From positions 1 through 53,855 of the forward strand of contig NZ_JANYEK010000100.1 in the NCBI RefSeq assembly GCF_025363195.1: DNA of 53,855 nucleotides. The letters run 5' to 3'. Numbering within the stretch: position 1 is the stretch's first letter; each line of letters begins with the position of its first letter. Shown piece after piece: positions 32,217-41,779 of the stretch. Below the pieces are notes generated by a model, which was not told the origin of the DNA, ran no database searches, and saw nothing but the letters and a program-made list of their open reading frames with translations. Origin of the DNA: Sphingomonas sp. Lineage in GTDB: Bacteria > Pseudomonadota > Alphaproteobacteria > Sphingomonadales > Sphingomonadaceae. The translations under genes and the position numbers were made by a program.

Positions 32217-33122
32217 ATGGCTGCCCGGGCACCGCACGGCAACAACCAGCCGCCGAAGATCATCTACAAGAAGATCTATATCGAGGGACATGGCGGTCAT
32301 CACGGCGGCGCGTGGAAAGTCGCTTATGCCGATTTCGTGACTGCAATGATGGCGTTCTTCCTGCTGATGTGGCTGCTGGGCGCGACCAACGAGAAGCAGC
32401 GCAAGGCGCTCGCCGATTATTTCGCGCCGACGTTGATCGAACTGAAGCAGAACAGCGCCGGTTCGAATGGCCTGTTCGGGGGGGCCTCGATCATCGACAA
32501 GGACAATTATCCGCACAAGGCGGCGCAGACCGGTACCCGGTCGATGACCATTCCGGCGGATTCGACCGGTGGCCTGAGCGTGGGTACGGGGCAGAAGGGC
32601 AGCCTGAAGAACAAGGGCCAGCTCGGCGCCGAGGACCAGAAGAATTTCGAGCGCACCAAGCGCCGGGTCGAGGCGGCGATGCAGGTCAACCCGAGCCTCG
32701 CCAAGCTCGACAAGCATGTCCGTTTCATGCGCACGCAGGACGGCCTGCGCATCGACCTGCTCGACGATGCCGATTATTCGATGTTCGCACTCGGCACGAC
32801 GCAACTCGATCCCCAGGCGTCGGCGCTGATCGGCCTGATCGCGCAGTCGATCCGCGATACCGATAACCCGATCATGATCCGCGGGCACACCGACAGCCTG
32901 CCTTACGGCGACCCGCTGGCGATGAACAACTGGATGCTATCCTCAAGCCGGGCCGAGGCGACACGCCGCCGGTTGCTGGCGGGAAGCATTCCGGAAAAGC
33001 GCTTCGAGCGGATCGAGGGCGTGGCCGATCGCGAGCCGATGATCACCGCCAATCCATCCGATCCGCGCAATCGCCGAGTCGCGATCACGTTGCTCTATCG
33101 CGCGGCGAAGTTCGGGAATTAA
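32217..33122 (+). CDS. motB: Flagellar stator protein MotB
   Basis: MotB anchors the stator to peptidoglycan. The 301-residue protein has a basic N-terminus, one membrane helix with the essential proton-binding Asp39 (VAYADFVTAMMAFFLLMWLL), a plug and linker region rich in Gly and Lys, and the OmpA-like domain (IMIRGHTDSLPYGDPLAMNN, WMLSSSRAEATRRRLLAGSI, NRRVAITLLYR). It is canonical in length and order with motA. Confidence 0.97.
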   Translation: MAARAPHGNNQPPKIIYKKIYIEGHGGHHGGAWKVAYADFVTAMMAFFLLMWLLGATNEKQRKALADYFAPTLIELKQNSAGSNGLFGGASIIDKDNYPHKAAQTGTRSMTIPADSTGGLSVGTGQKGSLKNKGQLGAEDQKNFERTKRRVEAAMQVNPSLAKLDKHVRFMRTQDGLRIDLLDDADYSMFALGTTQLDPQASALIGLIAQSIRDTDNPIMIRGHTDSLPYGDPLAMNNWMLSSSRAEATRRRLLAGSIPEKRFERIEGVADREPMITANPSDPRNRRVAITLLYRAAKFGN

Positions 33123-33146
33123 ACTGCACCCCTCGGGCGCTCTGCG

Positions 33147-33626
33147 ATGTTAAGCAGCATCATGTCCGCGCCCGATTCCTCTCCCCGACCGCCCGTCTGG
33201 CCCTTGTGGCTCGGCCTCGCCGGCCTGTTGCCGCAACTTCTCGTCGTTTTCGCGCTGATCGGGGGCAATCCGGAGGCGCGGTTCGTCGCCCTTGCGTGCG
33301 GGTTCGCCTATGCCGCGCTGATCCTCAGTTTCCTCGGCGGAATGTGGTGGGGGCTGGCCGCTGCGAATGGGCGGAGGAGCCCGGCCTGGGTATGGATCGC
33401 GGCGGTCGTCCCGTCGCTGATCGCGTTAGCCAGCGCGTATCCTTGGATGGTCGGGGCACCTTGGCCGGGGCCCTCTTTGGTGATGCTGGGCATCGTGCTG
33501 ATCGGGTCGCTGGGCGTGGACTGGAAACTGCGTGACCTGGGGCTCGCACCGACATGGTGGCTCACACTGCGCATTCCGCTGTCGCTCGGGCTTGGCGGGA
33601 TGACGCTGGCGACGGCCTGGTTGTAG
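33147..33626 (+). CDS. DUF3429 family membrane protein
   Basis: This 159-residue protein is mostly membrane helices, about four or five, with PLWLGLAGLLPQLLVVFALI at the start and SFLGGMWWGLAAANGRRSP in the middle, the GGMWWG pattern being characteristic of DUF3429 proteins of unknown function. ATG codons at 33147 and 33162 are both possible starts. It lies 24 bases after motB on the same strand but is probably unrelated to motility. It converges very tightly on the DUF695 gene. Confidence 0.75.
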   Translation: MLSSIMSAPDSSPRPPVWPLWLGLAGLLPQLLVVFALIGGNPEARFVALACGFAYAALILSFLGGMWWGLAAANGRRSPAWVWIAAVVPSLIALASAYPWMVGAPWPGPSLVMLGIVLIGSLGVDWKLRDLGLAPTWWLTLRIPLSLGLGGMTLATAWL

Positions 33627-33629
33627 CCC

Positions 33630-34073
33630 TCAGCCCTTGGGCTGGACGTCGCGCAGGCCCTGCCAATCGGGATCGTCCACCGCCTCCAGCTCGATCGGAT
33701 AGATCGTCTCGCCCGCGAGCGCCGTGGTGAACCGCGCGATGAAATCCTCCGCATCGGCGGCGTAGAACCGCCATTGCCGCGCGCCGTTGCCGGTGATCGC
33801 GGCCGCTTCGGTCGCCCAGTCGCCCCCTTCGGCGGTGCCCGCGTCCAGCGCAGCGAACAACACGCTCTCAAACCCCTCGATCCGGTCATACACGGCGCGG
33901 CTGGGCATGCCGGCGGTCGCTTCGCCATCATAGGCCCAGGTGATCGACACCAGCACCGGCCGTGCGGCCCGTTGTTCGGCCATCGGCACGCGGGCCAGCG
34001 CACGGATGATCGTGCTGTTGCCGTTCGCCTTGCCTTGGGCCAGCGTCCAGTCTTCGGGATTGCGAACCGGCAA
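33630..34073 (-). CDS. DUF695-like protein
   Basis: A soluble 147-residue protein with EDWTLAQGKANGNSTIIRAL near the start, PVLVSITWAYDG in the centre and RQWRFYAADAEDFIARFTTA late, a pattern recalled from DUF695-type proteins. The function is unknown. It begins two bases after the hemA stop, so the two are probably co-transcribed, but no haem-related role is visible in its residues. Confidence 0.65.
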   Translation of the reverse strand: MPVRNPEDWTLAQGKANGNSTIIRALARVPMAEQRAARPVLVSITWAYDGEATAGMPSRAVYDRIEGFESVLFAALDAGTAEGGDWATEAAAITGNGARQWRFYAADAEDFIARFTTALAGETIYPIELEAVDDPDWQGLRDVQPKG

Positions 34074-34075
34074 GA

Positions 34076-35320
34076 TCAGGCGGCCTTGCGCAGTTCCAGC
34101 CGGCTCCAGATCTCGACCAGTGCCCCGGTGAGTTCGCGCATCATCGCCTCGTCATGCGCCGGGCCGGGGGTGAAGCGCAGGCGTTCGGTGCCGCGGGGTA
34201 CGGTCGGGTAATTGATCGGCTGCACGTACACGCCATATTCCGCGAGCAGGATATCGCTGATCTTCTTGGCCTTGACCGGATCTCCGACCATCAAGGGCAC
34301 GATGTGCGTGGTCGACGCCATCACCGGCAGGCCTGCCTCGGTAAACAAGCCTTTGAGCATTTTCGCCGAAGCCTGCTGCCCGTCGCGCTCGATGCTCGAT
34401 GCCTTCAGGTGGCGCACGCTGGCCAGCGCGCCGGAGACCAGCACCGGCGACAGCGAGGTGGTGAAGATGAAGCCCGGCGCGTAGCTGCGGATCACGTCGA
34501 TGATCGTCTGGTCGGCGGTGATATAGCCGCCCATCACGCCGAACGCCTTGCCCAGCGTACCCTCGATGATGGTGAGTCGATCGGCTACGTGGTCACGTTC
34601 GGAAATGCCGCCGCCGCGCGCACCGTACATGCCGACGGCATGGACTTCGTCGAGATAGGTCAGCGCGCTGTATTTGTCCGCGAGATCGCAGATTTCAGTG
34701 ATCGGCGCCACGTCGCCGTCCATCGAATAGACGCTCTCGAATGCGATCAGCTTTGGGGCTTCCGGGTCGACGGCCGCCAGCAACTCCTCGAGATGGTCCA
34801 GATCGTTATGGCGGAAGACGTGGCGTTCGCAGCCCGAATTGCGGATGCCCGCGATCATCGAGGCGTGATTCAGCTCGTCGGAAAAGATGATGCAGCCGGG
34901 GAGGATCTTGGCGAGCGTCGCCAAAGTTGCCTCGTTCGAGACATAGCCCGATGTGAACAGCAACGCGCCTTCCTTGCCATGGAGATCGGCAAGTTCGGCT
35001 TCGAGATCGACGTGGTAATGCGTGTTGCCACCGATGTTGCGCGTGCCGCCCGATCCTGCGCCGACATCGTGAAGCGCCTCTTCCATCGCCGCGATCACGG
35101 CGGGATGCTGGCCCATCGCGAGATAATCGTTCGAGCACCACACGGTGATCGGCTTCGGACCGTTATGCCCGGCGAAGCAGCGTGCGTTGGGGAAGGCGCC
35201 CTTGTTGCGCAGGATATCGATGAACACACGATATCGCCCCTCCACATGCAGGCGATCGATCGCCTGGGTGAAGATGCGCGAGTAATCGACTCCGCGCCCG
35301 GCCTTGAGGTCCGCGTCCAT
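34076..35320 (-). CDS. hemA: 5-aminolevulinate synthase
   Basis: This PLP enzyme condenses glycine with succinyl-CoA to give 5-aminolevulinate, the first step of haem synthesis in alphaproteobacteria. The 414-residue protein has [57 protein letters not shown] and the PLP-binding lysine (about K258) in [13 protein letters not shown]. The ATG at 35320 is preferred because [20 protein letters not shown] follows at the usual distance. It lies downstream of murI and upstream of the DUF695 gene on the same strand. Confidence 0.97.
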   Translation of the reverse strand: MDADLKAGRGVDYSRIFTQAIDRLHVEGRYRVFIDILRNKGAFPNARCFAGHNGPKPITVWCSNDYLAMGQHPAVIAAMEEALHDVGAGSGGTRNIGGNTHYHVDLEAELADLHGKEGALLFTSGYVSNEATLATLAKILPGCIIFSDELNHASMIAGIRNSGCERHVFRHNDLDHLEELLAAVDPEAPKLIAFESVYSMDGDVAPITEICDLADKYSALTYLDEVHAVGMYGARGGGISERDHVADRLTIIEGTLGKAFGVMGGYITADQTIIDVIRSYAPGFIFTTSLSPVLVSGALASVRHLKASSIERDGQQASAKMLKGLFTEAGLPVMASTTHIVPLMVGDPVKAKKISDILLAEYGVYVQPINYPTVPRGTERLRFTPGPAHDEAMMRELTGALVEIWSRLELRKAA

Positions 35321-35360
35321 GATCTGCGCCCTAGCGCCGTTTTTCGCGGATTTCCAGCGC

Positions 35361-35387
35361 CTTTCCACGATCATTGTGATCGGAAAG
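35361..35387. promoter_or_regulatory. Imperfect palindrome upstream of hemA
   Basis: CTTTCC-AC-GATCA, TTG, TGATCGGAAAG forms an interrupted dyad in the 87-base gap between murI and hemA, 41 bases before the hemA start. There is no T tract, so an operator or mRNA structure is more likely than a terminator. Its binding partner is unknown. Confidence 0.35.
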
Positions 35388-35407
35388 TATCACCTTCGGT
35401 TTGATGG

Positions 35408-36205
35408 TCAGAGCGCTTCGATCATATCGAGGCCGAAACGCGACAAAGCGGGGGCGAGTGCATCGGCCTCGGGATCGAGGCGGGTGAAGACGGCGCGCCC
35501 TGTGCCGGGATGTTCCGGCCAGTCCTGCCCTGCCGTCAACGCCACGACGCGGCGTGCGATTCCGGCGCTGCCGTCGATGAAACGCACACCCGGCAGCGCG
35601 GCAGCGGTGAGTTCGTCCACGACCAGTGGGAAATGCGTGCAGGCGTTCACGATCGTATCGATCCGGTCGCCGCCGGGCTGGCCGAACAGCCCCTGCAGGA
35701 TGTCGGCGTAGCGCGCGGGATCGGTGACGTGGCCGTGCAACTTGGCCTCGGCAAGCTGCACCAGTTCGGCGGAACCGTGGCGCAGCACGGTGCAGTCCGC
35801 AGCGAACCGCGCCGCCAGATCATCGACATAGGGCTGGCGCACTGTCGCCTCCGTCCCGAGCACCCCGATCGTGCGGGTGACGCTGATTCCAGCGGCAGGC
35901 CGAATCGCGGGCACGGTGCCGACGATCGGCAGGTCCAGTGCGGCGCGCACGTCGGTCAGCGCGATGGTCGAAGCTGTGTTGCAGGCGATGACGATCAGGC
36001 GCGGACGATACCGCTCCGCCAGCCTCCCGAGCAATGCCGGCACGCGGACCGCAATTTCGCGCTCACCCTTGGTGCCGTAGGGGAAGCCGGCCGAATCGGC
36101 CGCGTAGACGAACGGCGCGTTCGGCAGCAGCGCCCGCGTCGGGCCGAGAACCGAAAGGCCGCCGACGCCGGAATCAAAGAACAGGATCGGGCGGGGGTCG
36201 GTCAT
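35408..36205 (-). CDS. murI: Glutamate racemase
   Basis: MurI makes D-glutamate for peptidoglycan. The 265-residue protein shows the [12 protein letters not shown] motif (Asp11-Ser12), the first catalytic cysteine in IACNTAST (Cys75), the second in NACTHFPL (Cys189), and [15 protein letters not shown] choose the ATG at 36205 because the DSGVGG motif then lies at the normal distance; the longer upstream frame has no family resemblance. Confidence 0.95.
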   Translation of the reverse strand: MTDPRPILFFDSGVGGLSVLGPTRALLPNAPFVYAADSAGFPYGTKGEREIAVRVPALLGRLAERYRPRLIVIACNTASTIALTDVRAALDLPIVGTVPAIRPAAGISVTRTIGVLGTEATVRQPYVDDLAARFAADCTVLRHGSAELVQLAEAKLHGHVTDPARYADILQGLFGQPGGDRIDTIVNACTHFPLVVDELTAAALPGVRFIDGSAGIARRVVALTAGQDWPEHPGTGRAVFTRLDPEADALAPALSRFGLDMIEAL

Positions 36206-36351
36206 GGGGCTTTCATGCTCGGGTTGGGCGTCTCGGGCAATGCTCGCTTCGCTCAACTTTGAGGAGGGTAGCGCAAGGACGGCTTGATCGAAACCATTGG
36301 CAGGCAACCGCCCGACCGCTATACGCGAACATAAGGGGGCCGTGCCGCAAC

Positions 36352-36957
36352 TTGCAGACCGAAATTCTCTGGATCGCGCCGACCTGCGCGCTGCTGCTCG
36401 GCTATCTGCTCGGGTCGATCCCGTTCGGGGTGATCCTGACGCATTTGGGCGGCGCGGGGGATTTGCGCACGATCGGGTCGGGCAATATCGGCGCGACCAA
36501 CGTGCTGCGTACCGGGCGCAAGGGGCTGGCGGCGGCGACGTTGCTGCTCGATGCGGCCAAGGGCTGGGCGGCGGTAATGCTGTGCGAACATCTCTGGCCC
36601 GGCACCGGGGTGCTGGCGGCGGCGGCGGTGTTCATCGGGCACCTCTATCCGGTGTGGCTGAAGTTTCGCGGCGGCAAGGGCGTGGCGACGCTGATGGGCA
36701 TCATGATCGCGCTCTATTGGCCGGGTGCCTTGGTCTATGCCGTATTGTGGCTCGGGCTGCTTGCCGCGCTGCGCATTTCGTCGCTGGCGGGAATGGTGGC
36801 GGCGGTCAGCACGCCGGTCGGCGCCGCCTGGTTCGGGCGGTTCGATCTCGTGTTCCTGCTCATTGCGCTGGCGCTGTTGGTGCTGTGGAAGCACCGCGAG
36901 AATATCGACCGGCTGTTAAGCGGCACCGAACCCCGGATCGGGCGCAAGAGTGGCTGA
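36352..36957 (+). CDS. plsY: Acyl-phosphate glycerol-3-phosphate acyltransferase PlsY
   Basis: PlsY transfers acyl groups from acyl-phosphate to glycerol-3-phosphate in the first step of phospholipid synthesis. The 201-residue membrane protein has its three signature blocks: [34 protein letters not shown] and [20 protein letters not shown]. No ATG fits; a TTG at 36352, about 14 bases after AAGGGGG, gives the right length, so the start is less certain than the identity. The 3' end overlaps dprA by eight bases. Confidence 0.92.
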   Translation: MQTEILWIAPTCALLLGYLLGSIPFGVILTHLGGAGDLRTIGSGNIGATNVLRTGRKGLAAATLLLDAAKGWAAVMLCEHLWPGTGVLAAAAVFIGHLYPVWLKFRGGKGVATLMGIMIALYWPGALVYAVLWLGLLAALRISSLAGMVAAVSTPVGAAWFGRFDLVFLLIALALLVLWKHRENIDRLLSGTEPRIGRKSG

Positions 36958-38047
36958 CGCGGCGGATATCGCGCGCCTCCGTCTGATCCGCACTGCCCAG
37001 ATCGGCCCTGTTACCTATCGGCAGTTGATCGCGCGCTTCGGCGATGCGGCGGCGGCGATCGAGGCGCTGCCCGGCCTTGCCCGGCGCGGTGGTGGGCGGG
37101 CCCCGTTGGTCGCGCCCGTAGCGCTGGCCGAGCGGGAGCTGGCGATGGCGGTGAAGCTGGGCGCGCGACATTTGTTCCTCGATGATGCCGACTATCCGCC
37201 ATTGCTCGCCGAACTGGACGATGCGCCCCCCGCGCTCACCCTGCGCGGCGATCTCGCATTGCTGCGGCGGACGGCGGTGGCGATGGTCGGCGCGCGCAAT
37301 GCGTCGGCTGCGGCGTGCCGGTTCGCTCGGCAACTCGCGTTTCAGCTCGCCGATGAGGGCGTGGCGGTGGTCTCCGGGCTGGCGCGCGGGGTGGATACGG
37401 CGGCGCATGTCGGGGCTTTGGGCCAAGAGATGGGTGAAGGCGGCACGATCGGCGTCATCGCCGGTGGGATCGACGTGGTCTATCCGCCCGAAAATGCCGC
37501 GTTGCAGGAGAGCATTGCAACGCGTGGCCTATTGATCGCCGAACAACCGCCCGGCACCGAACCGCGCGCGCGCCACTTCCCGTATCGCAACCGTATCATC
37601 GCCGGTCTTGCGGTGGGAACGGTGGTGGTCGAGGCGGCCCCGAAATCCGGCTCGCTGATTACCGCGCGGCTAGCAGGCGAACAGGGACGCGAGGTGATGG
37701 CGGTGCCCGGCTCCCCACTCGATCCGCGCGCGCAAGGTTGTAACGGCCTGATCCGCGACGGTGCGGTGTTGATCCAGTCGGTCGCCGATGTGCTGGAAAC
37801 GATCCGCCCGATCGATGCGCGCATGGTGCGATCGCCCGGCATGCGCTTCGAGGGGCCGCCGCCGGAGGATGCGAGCGACGCCGAACGCCGTGATCTGCTG
37901 TCGTTGTTGGGGCCGGTGCCGGTCGCGGTGGACGAATTGATCCGGCAATCGGGGCTGGCCCCGTCGATCGTGCAGACGGTGTTGCTGGAACTCGAGCTCG
38001 GCGGAAGGCTGGAACGGCATGCGGCGGGGCGGGTGAGTTTGGCCTAA
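36950..38047 (+). CDS. dprA: DNA-processing protein DprA
   Basis: DprA binds incoming single-stranded DNA and loads RecA during natural transformation. The 365-residue protein has an N-terminal helix-hairpin-helix-like region, the Rossmann-like core ([75 protein letters not shown]) and a C-terminal winged-helix part ([20 protein letters not shown]). It begins with GTG inside the plsY 3' end, so the two genes are coupled. The plsY-dprA order is common. Confidence 0.95.
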   Translation: MADAADIARLRLIRTAQIGPVTYRQLIARFGDAAAAIEALPGLARRGGGRAPLVAPVALAERELAMAVKLGARHLFLDDADYPPLLAELDDAPPALTLRGDLALLRRTAVAMVGARNASAAACRFARQLAFQLADEGVAVVSGLARGVDTAAHVGALGQEMGEGGTIGVIAGGIDVVYPPENAALQESIATRGLLIAEQPPGTEPRARHFPYRNRIIAGLAVGTVVVEAAPKSGSLITARLAGEQGREVMAVPGSPLDPRAQGCNGLIRDGAVLIQSVADVLETIRPIDARMVRSPGMRFEGPPPEDASDAERRDLLSLLGPVPVAVDELIRQSGLAPSIVQTVLLELELGGRLERHAAGRVSLA

Positions 38048-38065
38048 GGCCCCCGCCCCGGCACG

Positions 38066-38143
38066 TTACTCGATCGACACGCCCACGATACGCCAATCGC
38101 CATCCGCGCGATCAAGCGTGACCGTTTCCAATGCATCGGCCTA
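38066..38143 (-). pseudogene. Detached 3' end of the DUF4019 gene after an in-frame stop
   Basis: Directly after the TAG, the same frame encodes ADALETVTLDRADGDWRIVG followed by VSIE and TAA. This matches the ETVTL...WRVxGY end expected of DUF4019 proteins, in phase and without any gap. No start codon or ribosome site precedes it, so it is only meaningful as a continuation of the upstream gene. Confidence 0.7.
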
Positions 38144-38848
38144 GTTGGCAAAGCGCGTGCGGAACTTCACCACTTCATATCCAGAAGGCGGGGCTGGCAG
38201 GTCTTCCTGACTGACGAACGTACGTGAGATCATCGCGCCAAGCGGTGCGCGCACCTCTTCCGACACCTTCGCCCAGGCTTGAACGGTGTTCAGTTTACGA
38301 AACGATGCTCCGGTCGCGCGATAGCTTTCGTCCCAACGTGCCTGATCGATCAGCGAAAGCCATTGCCGCGCGGTATCCACCACCTCCGAGCTTGGAACCG
38401 GCTGGGAGGTGGTCGGCGTGGGCGGCGGGGAAGACGCGGCTTGAGGCAATGCGGCGAGCACCAATAGGCCGAGGGCAAACGTCATGAGAAAAACTCCAAT
38501 GATGATCCAGGAATGGCGAGATGCCCGCCTAACGCCGCTGATCGACGCGGATTCCTGATCCATCCGATTTCGGCCGGCGTCTGCCCCGATTCCGCTGTCC
38601 ACAAACGAATGGGGGTTCGGCGGATCGCCAATCAGTCCTTCTGCTTCCAGCAACATGCGTGCTGCCTCGCGGCTACTCGATACGGCCATTTTACGCCGCG
38701 CATCACGTAGCCGTTCGTTGATCGTGTGAACCGAAAGGCCGAGACTGCGCGCGATCGACTTTGCATCGTGACCGCGGACGATAAGGCGAAAAGTCTGCTT
38801 TTCCTTGTCGCTGAGCGTTCGAAAACTTTCATTTGCCGGTGTGGTCAT
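38141..38848 (-). CDS. LuxR-HTH membrane regulator with truncated DUF4019 domain
   Basis: Residues 10-65 form a LuxR-type helix-turn-helix (TLSDKEKQTFRLIVRGHDAK, SIARSLGLSVHTINERLRDA), residues 113-133 a membrane helix, and 157-235 a periplasmic DUF4019 domain (WLSLIDQARWDESYRATGAS, GYEVVKFRTRFAN). A membrane-tethered one-component regulator is the likely role. The frame stops with TAG at 38141 just where DUF4019 proteins continue with a lysine and a final strand. The next 24 codons, up to a TAA at 38066-38068, encode that missing end, so a single AAG-to-TAG change appears to have truncated the protein, or the stop is read through. Confidence 0.75.
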   Translation of the reverse strand: MTTPANESFRTLSDKEKQTFRLIVRGHDAKSIARSLGLSVHTINERLRDARRKMAVSSSREAARMLLEAEGLIGDPPNPHSFVDSGIGADAGRNRMDQESASISGVRRASRHSWIIIGVFLMTFALGLLVLAALPQAASSPPPTPTTSQPVPSSEVVDTARQWLSLIDQARWDESYRATGASFRKLNTVQAWAKVSEEVRAPLGAMISRTFVSQEDLPAPPSGYEVVKFRTRFAN

Positions 38849-39037
38849 AGCTTTCGCGGCCTAAGTCAGGTGTATTTCCGCGACTACCCCGAAAAATTCG
38901 TACCTTTACAATCGGAGGTTTGCGCGTGCCTCATAAGGGGATCCAGTCGCCCCTACCCTTATTGACCGCCCCCTATTGACGCCACCTGCACTCGCTTGCC
39001 ACCCTCGCGCGTACACGTAAGGACATCGCACACCCCC
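38849..39037. other. Intergenic region between the LuxR/DUF4019 gene and topA
   Basis: These 189 bases separate two divergent genes. A near-direct repeat TATTGACCGCC/TATTGACGCC lies at about 38960-38985, and either TTGAC copy could be part of a -35 box for topA, but no matching -10 was recognised. Nothing else stands out. Confidence 0.3.
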
Positions 39038-41644
39038 ATGCAGCTCGTTATCGTCGAATCGCCCGCCAAGGCGAAAACCATCGAAAAGTATCTGGGCAGC
39101 GATTACCGCGTCCTCGCCTCCTACGGCCATGTCCGCGATCTGCCGCCGAAAGACGGATCGGTGAATCCGGACGAAGGCTTCGCGATGGAATGGGAGAATT
39201 ACGCCGACAAATCGAGGCAGCTGAAGGCGATCACCGATCTCGCCAAGACGGCCGACCGACTGATCCTCGCGACCGATCCGGATCGCGAGGGCGAGGCGAT
39301 TTCGTGGCACGTGCGCGAAGTGCTGCGGGCGCGGAAGGCGTTGCCCAAGGAAGTCGAGCGCGTAACGTTCAACGCGATCACCAAGGCGACGGTGACGGCG
39401 GCGATGAAGGCCCCGCGCGAGCTGGACGACGATCTGATCGACGCATACCGGGCGCGCCGCGCGCTCGATTATCTGGTCGGCTTCACGCTCTCCCCGGTTT
39501 TGTGGCGCAAATTGCCGGGGGCGAAGTCCGCCGGGCGCGTGCAATCGGTGGCCCTCAGACTGATCGTATCGCGGGAGCGCGAGATCGAGGCGTTTCGGGC
39601 GCAGGAATATTGGTCGGTCACCGCCGATCTGGAGCAGGACGGCACGCCGTTTTCCGCGCGGCTGGTAACGTTCGAGGGCAAGAAGCTCGACCGGTTGTCG
39701 ATCGGCGAGGAGGGCACGGCGCTGCGGGCCAAGGCCGCGGTCGAGGAGGGACGCTTCTCGGTCCAGTCGGTCGAAACCAAGCCGGCGATGCGCAACCCGC
39801 CGGCTCCGTTCACGACCTCGACCTTGCAGCAGGAGGCGGCGCGCAAGCTCGGCTTCTCGGCCGATCACACGATGCGGATCGCGCAGGGCCTCTACGAGGA
39901 CGGCGCTATCACCTATATGCGTACCGACGGCGTGCAGATGGATTCGAGCGCGATCTCGGCTGCGCGGCTTGCCGTCGCCAATCGCTATGACGCGAGTTAC
40001 GTGCCCGATCAGCCCCGGCAATATACCTCCAAGGCGAAGAACGCGCAGGAAGCGCATGAGGCGATCCGCCCGACCGATTTCGGTAAGGACAAGGTTGGTG
40101 GCGGCGATCACGCGCGGCTGTACGATCTGATCTGGAAGCGCGCATTGGCCAGCCAGATGGCGAGTGCACGGATGGAGCGGACGACGGTCGAAATGCTCGA
40201 TGGTTCGGGCCAGACCGGTTTGCGGGCGACCGGGCAGGTGGTGCTGTTCCCTGGCTATCTCGCTTTGTACGAAGAGGGTTCGGACGACACGCAGGATGAG
40301 GATGCCAAGCGCCTTCCGCGCCTGCGCGAGGGCGATGCGCCGGCCAAGCAAGCTGTGAACGCCGAGCAGCATTTCACCCAGCCGCCGCCGCGTTTCTCCG
40401 AAGCGTCGCTGGTCAAGCGGATGGAGGAACTCGGCATCGGGCGTCCTTCGACCTACGCGTCGATCATCAAGACGCTGAAGGACCGGGCTTATGTTCGCGT
40501 CGAGAAGAACCGTTTCTTCGCGGAGGAAAGCGGGCGTTTGGTGACGGCGTTTCTCGAACGCTATTTCGAGCAATATGTCGGCTATGATTTCACCGCCGGC
40601 CTGGAGGACCAACTCGACGAGGTGTCTGGCGGGCGCGCGGAATGGCAGGCGGTGCTGGCGGCGTTCTGGCAGGATTTCAAGCCACGCACGACTGAGGTGA
40701 TGGAGCAGAAGCCGTCCGAAGTGACGGCGGCGCTCGATATTTTCCTGGAGCCGTATCTGTTCCCGGCGCAGGCCGATGGCGGCGATGCGCGGCTATGCCC
40801 GAACTGCGGGCAGGGGCGGCTTGCGCTGCGCGGCGGGAAGTTCGGCGCGTTCGTCGCGTGTTCGAACTATCCGGAGTGCAAATATACCCGCCGATTCGGT
40901 CAGGGTGGGGCTGAGGATGGTGGCGATGCCGGGCCGGAGACACTCGGTAACGATCCGGAGACCGGCCTGCCGGTCGAGCGTAAGTCCGGGCGGTTCGGTC
41001 CGTATATCCAATTGGGTGAGGGCAAGGAGGCGAAGCGCGCGTCGATCCCGAAGGATCTGCCAGGCGATCTCGATCTCGAATGGGCGTTGAAGCTGCTCGG
41101 CCTGCCGCGCACGGTCGGCACGCATCCCGAGAGTGGCGAGCCGATCACGGCGTCGATCGGGCGGTACGGGCCATATCTGGCGCATTCCGGCAAATATGCG
41201 CGGCTGACCTCCACGATGGATGTGTTCGAAACGGGTATGAATGCGGCGGTGGTCAAGCTGGCCGAGGCGGCGGCGGGTGGCGGGCGGCCACAGCGCGGTG
41301 CTCAGGCGCCACTGAAAGTGCTGGGCCTGCATCCGCGCACCGAGGCGGAGATCAAGCTGATGGAGGGGCGCTACGGCGCGTACGTCACCGATGGCGAGAC
41401 CAATGCGACCTTGCCCAAATCGATCGAGAAGGATGCGCTGACGCTGGAAGAGGCCGCACAGTTGATCGATGCGCGGGCTGCGGCGGCACCGGTCAAGAAG
41501 GGGAAGAAGAAGGCGCCGGCCAAAAAGACCGCGGCGAAAAAGCCGGCGGCAAAGGCGGGAGCAGCGGTAAAGGCTCCGGCTAAAGCTGGGGCCAAGAAAC
41601 CGGCGGCCAAGAAGGTTGCTTCGAAGAAGACGGCAGAAGTCTAA
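39038..41644 (+). CDS. topA: DNA topoisomerase I
   Basis: This type IA topoisomerase relaxes negative supercoils. The 868-residue protein has the Toprim domain (QLVIVESPAKAKTIEKYLGS, ILATDPDREGEAISWHV), the active-site tyrosine Tyr293 in GAITYMRTDGVQMDS and the RPSTYASIIKTLKDRAYV block. After the core come a four-cysteine zinc ribbon (CPNCGQGRLALRGGKFGAFV, CSNYPEC), degenerate ribbon repeats (KSGRFGPYIQLG, GRYGPYLAHSGKYA) and a histone-H1-like Lys/Ala tail of about 50 residues. ATG 39038 fits the family start and follows AAGGA. Confidence 0.97.
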   Translation: MQLVIVESPAKAKTIEKYLGSDYRVLASYGHVRDLPPKDGSVNPDEGFAMEWENYADKSRQLKAITDLAKTADRLILATDPDREGEAISWHVREVLRARKALPKEVERVTFNAITKATVTAAMKAPRELDDDLIDAYRARRALDYLVGFTLSPVLWRKLPGAKSAGRVQSVALRLIVSREREIEAFRAQEYWSVTADLEQDGTPFSARLVTFEGKKLDRLSIGEEGTALRAKAAVEEGRFSVQSVETKPAMRNPPAPFTTSTLQQEAARKLGFSADHTMRIAQGLYEDGAITYMRTDGVQMDSSAISAARLAVANRYDASYVPDQPRQYTSKAKNAQEAHEAIRPTDFGKDKVGGGDHARLYDLIWKRALASQMASARMERTTVEMLDGSGQTGLRATGQVVLFPGYLALYEEGSDDTQDEDAKRLPRLREGDAPAKQAVNAEQHFTQPPPRFSEASLVKRMEELGIGRPSTYASIIKTLKDRAYVRVEKNRFFAEESGRLVTAFLERYFEQYVGYDFTAGLEDQLDEVSGGRAEWQAVLAAFWQDFKPRTTEVMEQKPSEVTAALDIFLEPYLFPAQADGGDARLCPNCGQGRLALRGGKFGAFVACSNYPECKYTRRFGQGGAEDGGDAGPETLGNDPETGLPVERKSGRFGPYIQLGEGKEAKRASIPKDLPGDLDLEWALKLLGLPRTVGTHPESGEPITASIGRYGPYLAHSGKYARLTSTMDVFETGMNAAVVKLAEAAAGGGRPQRGAQAPLKVLGLHPRTEAEIKLMEGRYGAYVTDGETNATLPKSIEKDALTLEEAAQLIDARAAAAPVKKGKKKAPAKKTAAKKPAAKAGAAVKAPAKAGAKKPAAKKVASKKTAEV

Positions 41645-41779
41645 TCTTCCCCGGAAACGGGGGTGTTCGCGTTCTTCTTGCGAAGGGTGGTGGGGGTTTG
41701 CCCCGGGGCGCAGCGCCCGGGGAGGGCTCGCTCCGTCACGCTGCGTATGCCACCTCCCCGTGCCGGAGAGGATGAAAGT
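41645..41779. repeat. GC-rich palindromic repeat region after topA
   Basis: The gap holds the near-perfect palindrome CCCCGGGGCGCAGCGCCCGGGG (41701-41722, given here in two halves CCCCGGGGCGC and AGCGCCCGGGG) and a CTCCCC-GTGCC-GGAGAGG hairpin near 41755. Such elements are typical intergenic repeats of sphingomonads and may also stop transcription between the convergent topA and Sel1 genes. No T-rich terminator is present. Confidence 0.5.

Noticed and set aside
31299..32888. A 529-codon minus-strand frame opposite motA-motB
   Set aside because: It lies entirely against two canonical genes and shows biased, domain-free composition.
36297..36351. Overlapping plus-strand frame starting at 36297 in front of plsY
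   Set aside because: It runs through plsY in the wrong phase. PlsY motifs occur only in the frame starting at 36352.
38906..40612. A 568-codon minus-strand frame opposite topA
   Set aside because: The sense strand encodes clear topoisomerase motifs; the antisense product is Arg/Leu-rich and unrecognisable.
41701..41722. GC palindrome after topA as a classical rho-independent terminator
   Set aside because: There is no T tract on either strand after the stem, so it was listed as a repeat with possible stop activity only.
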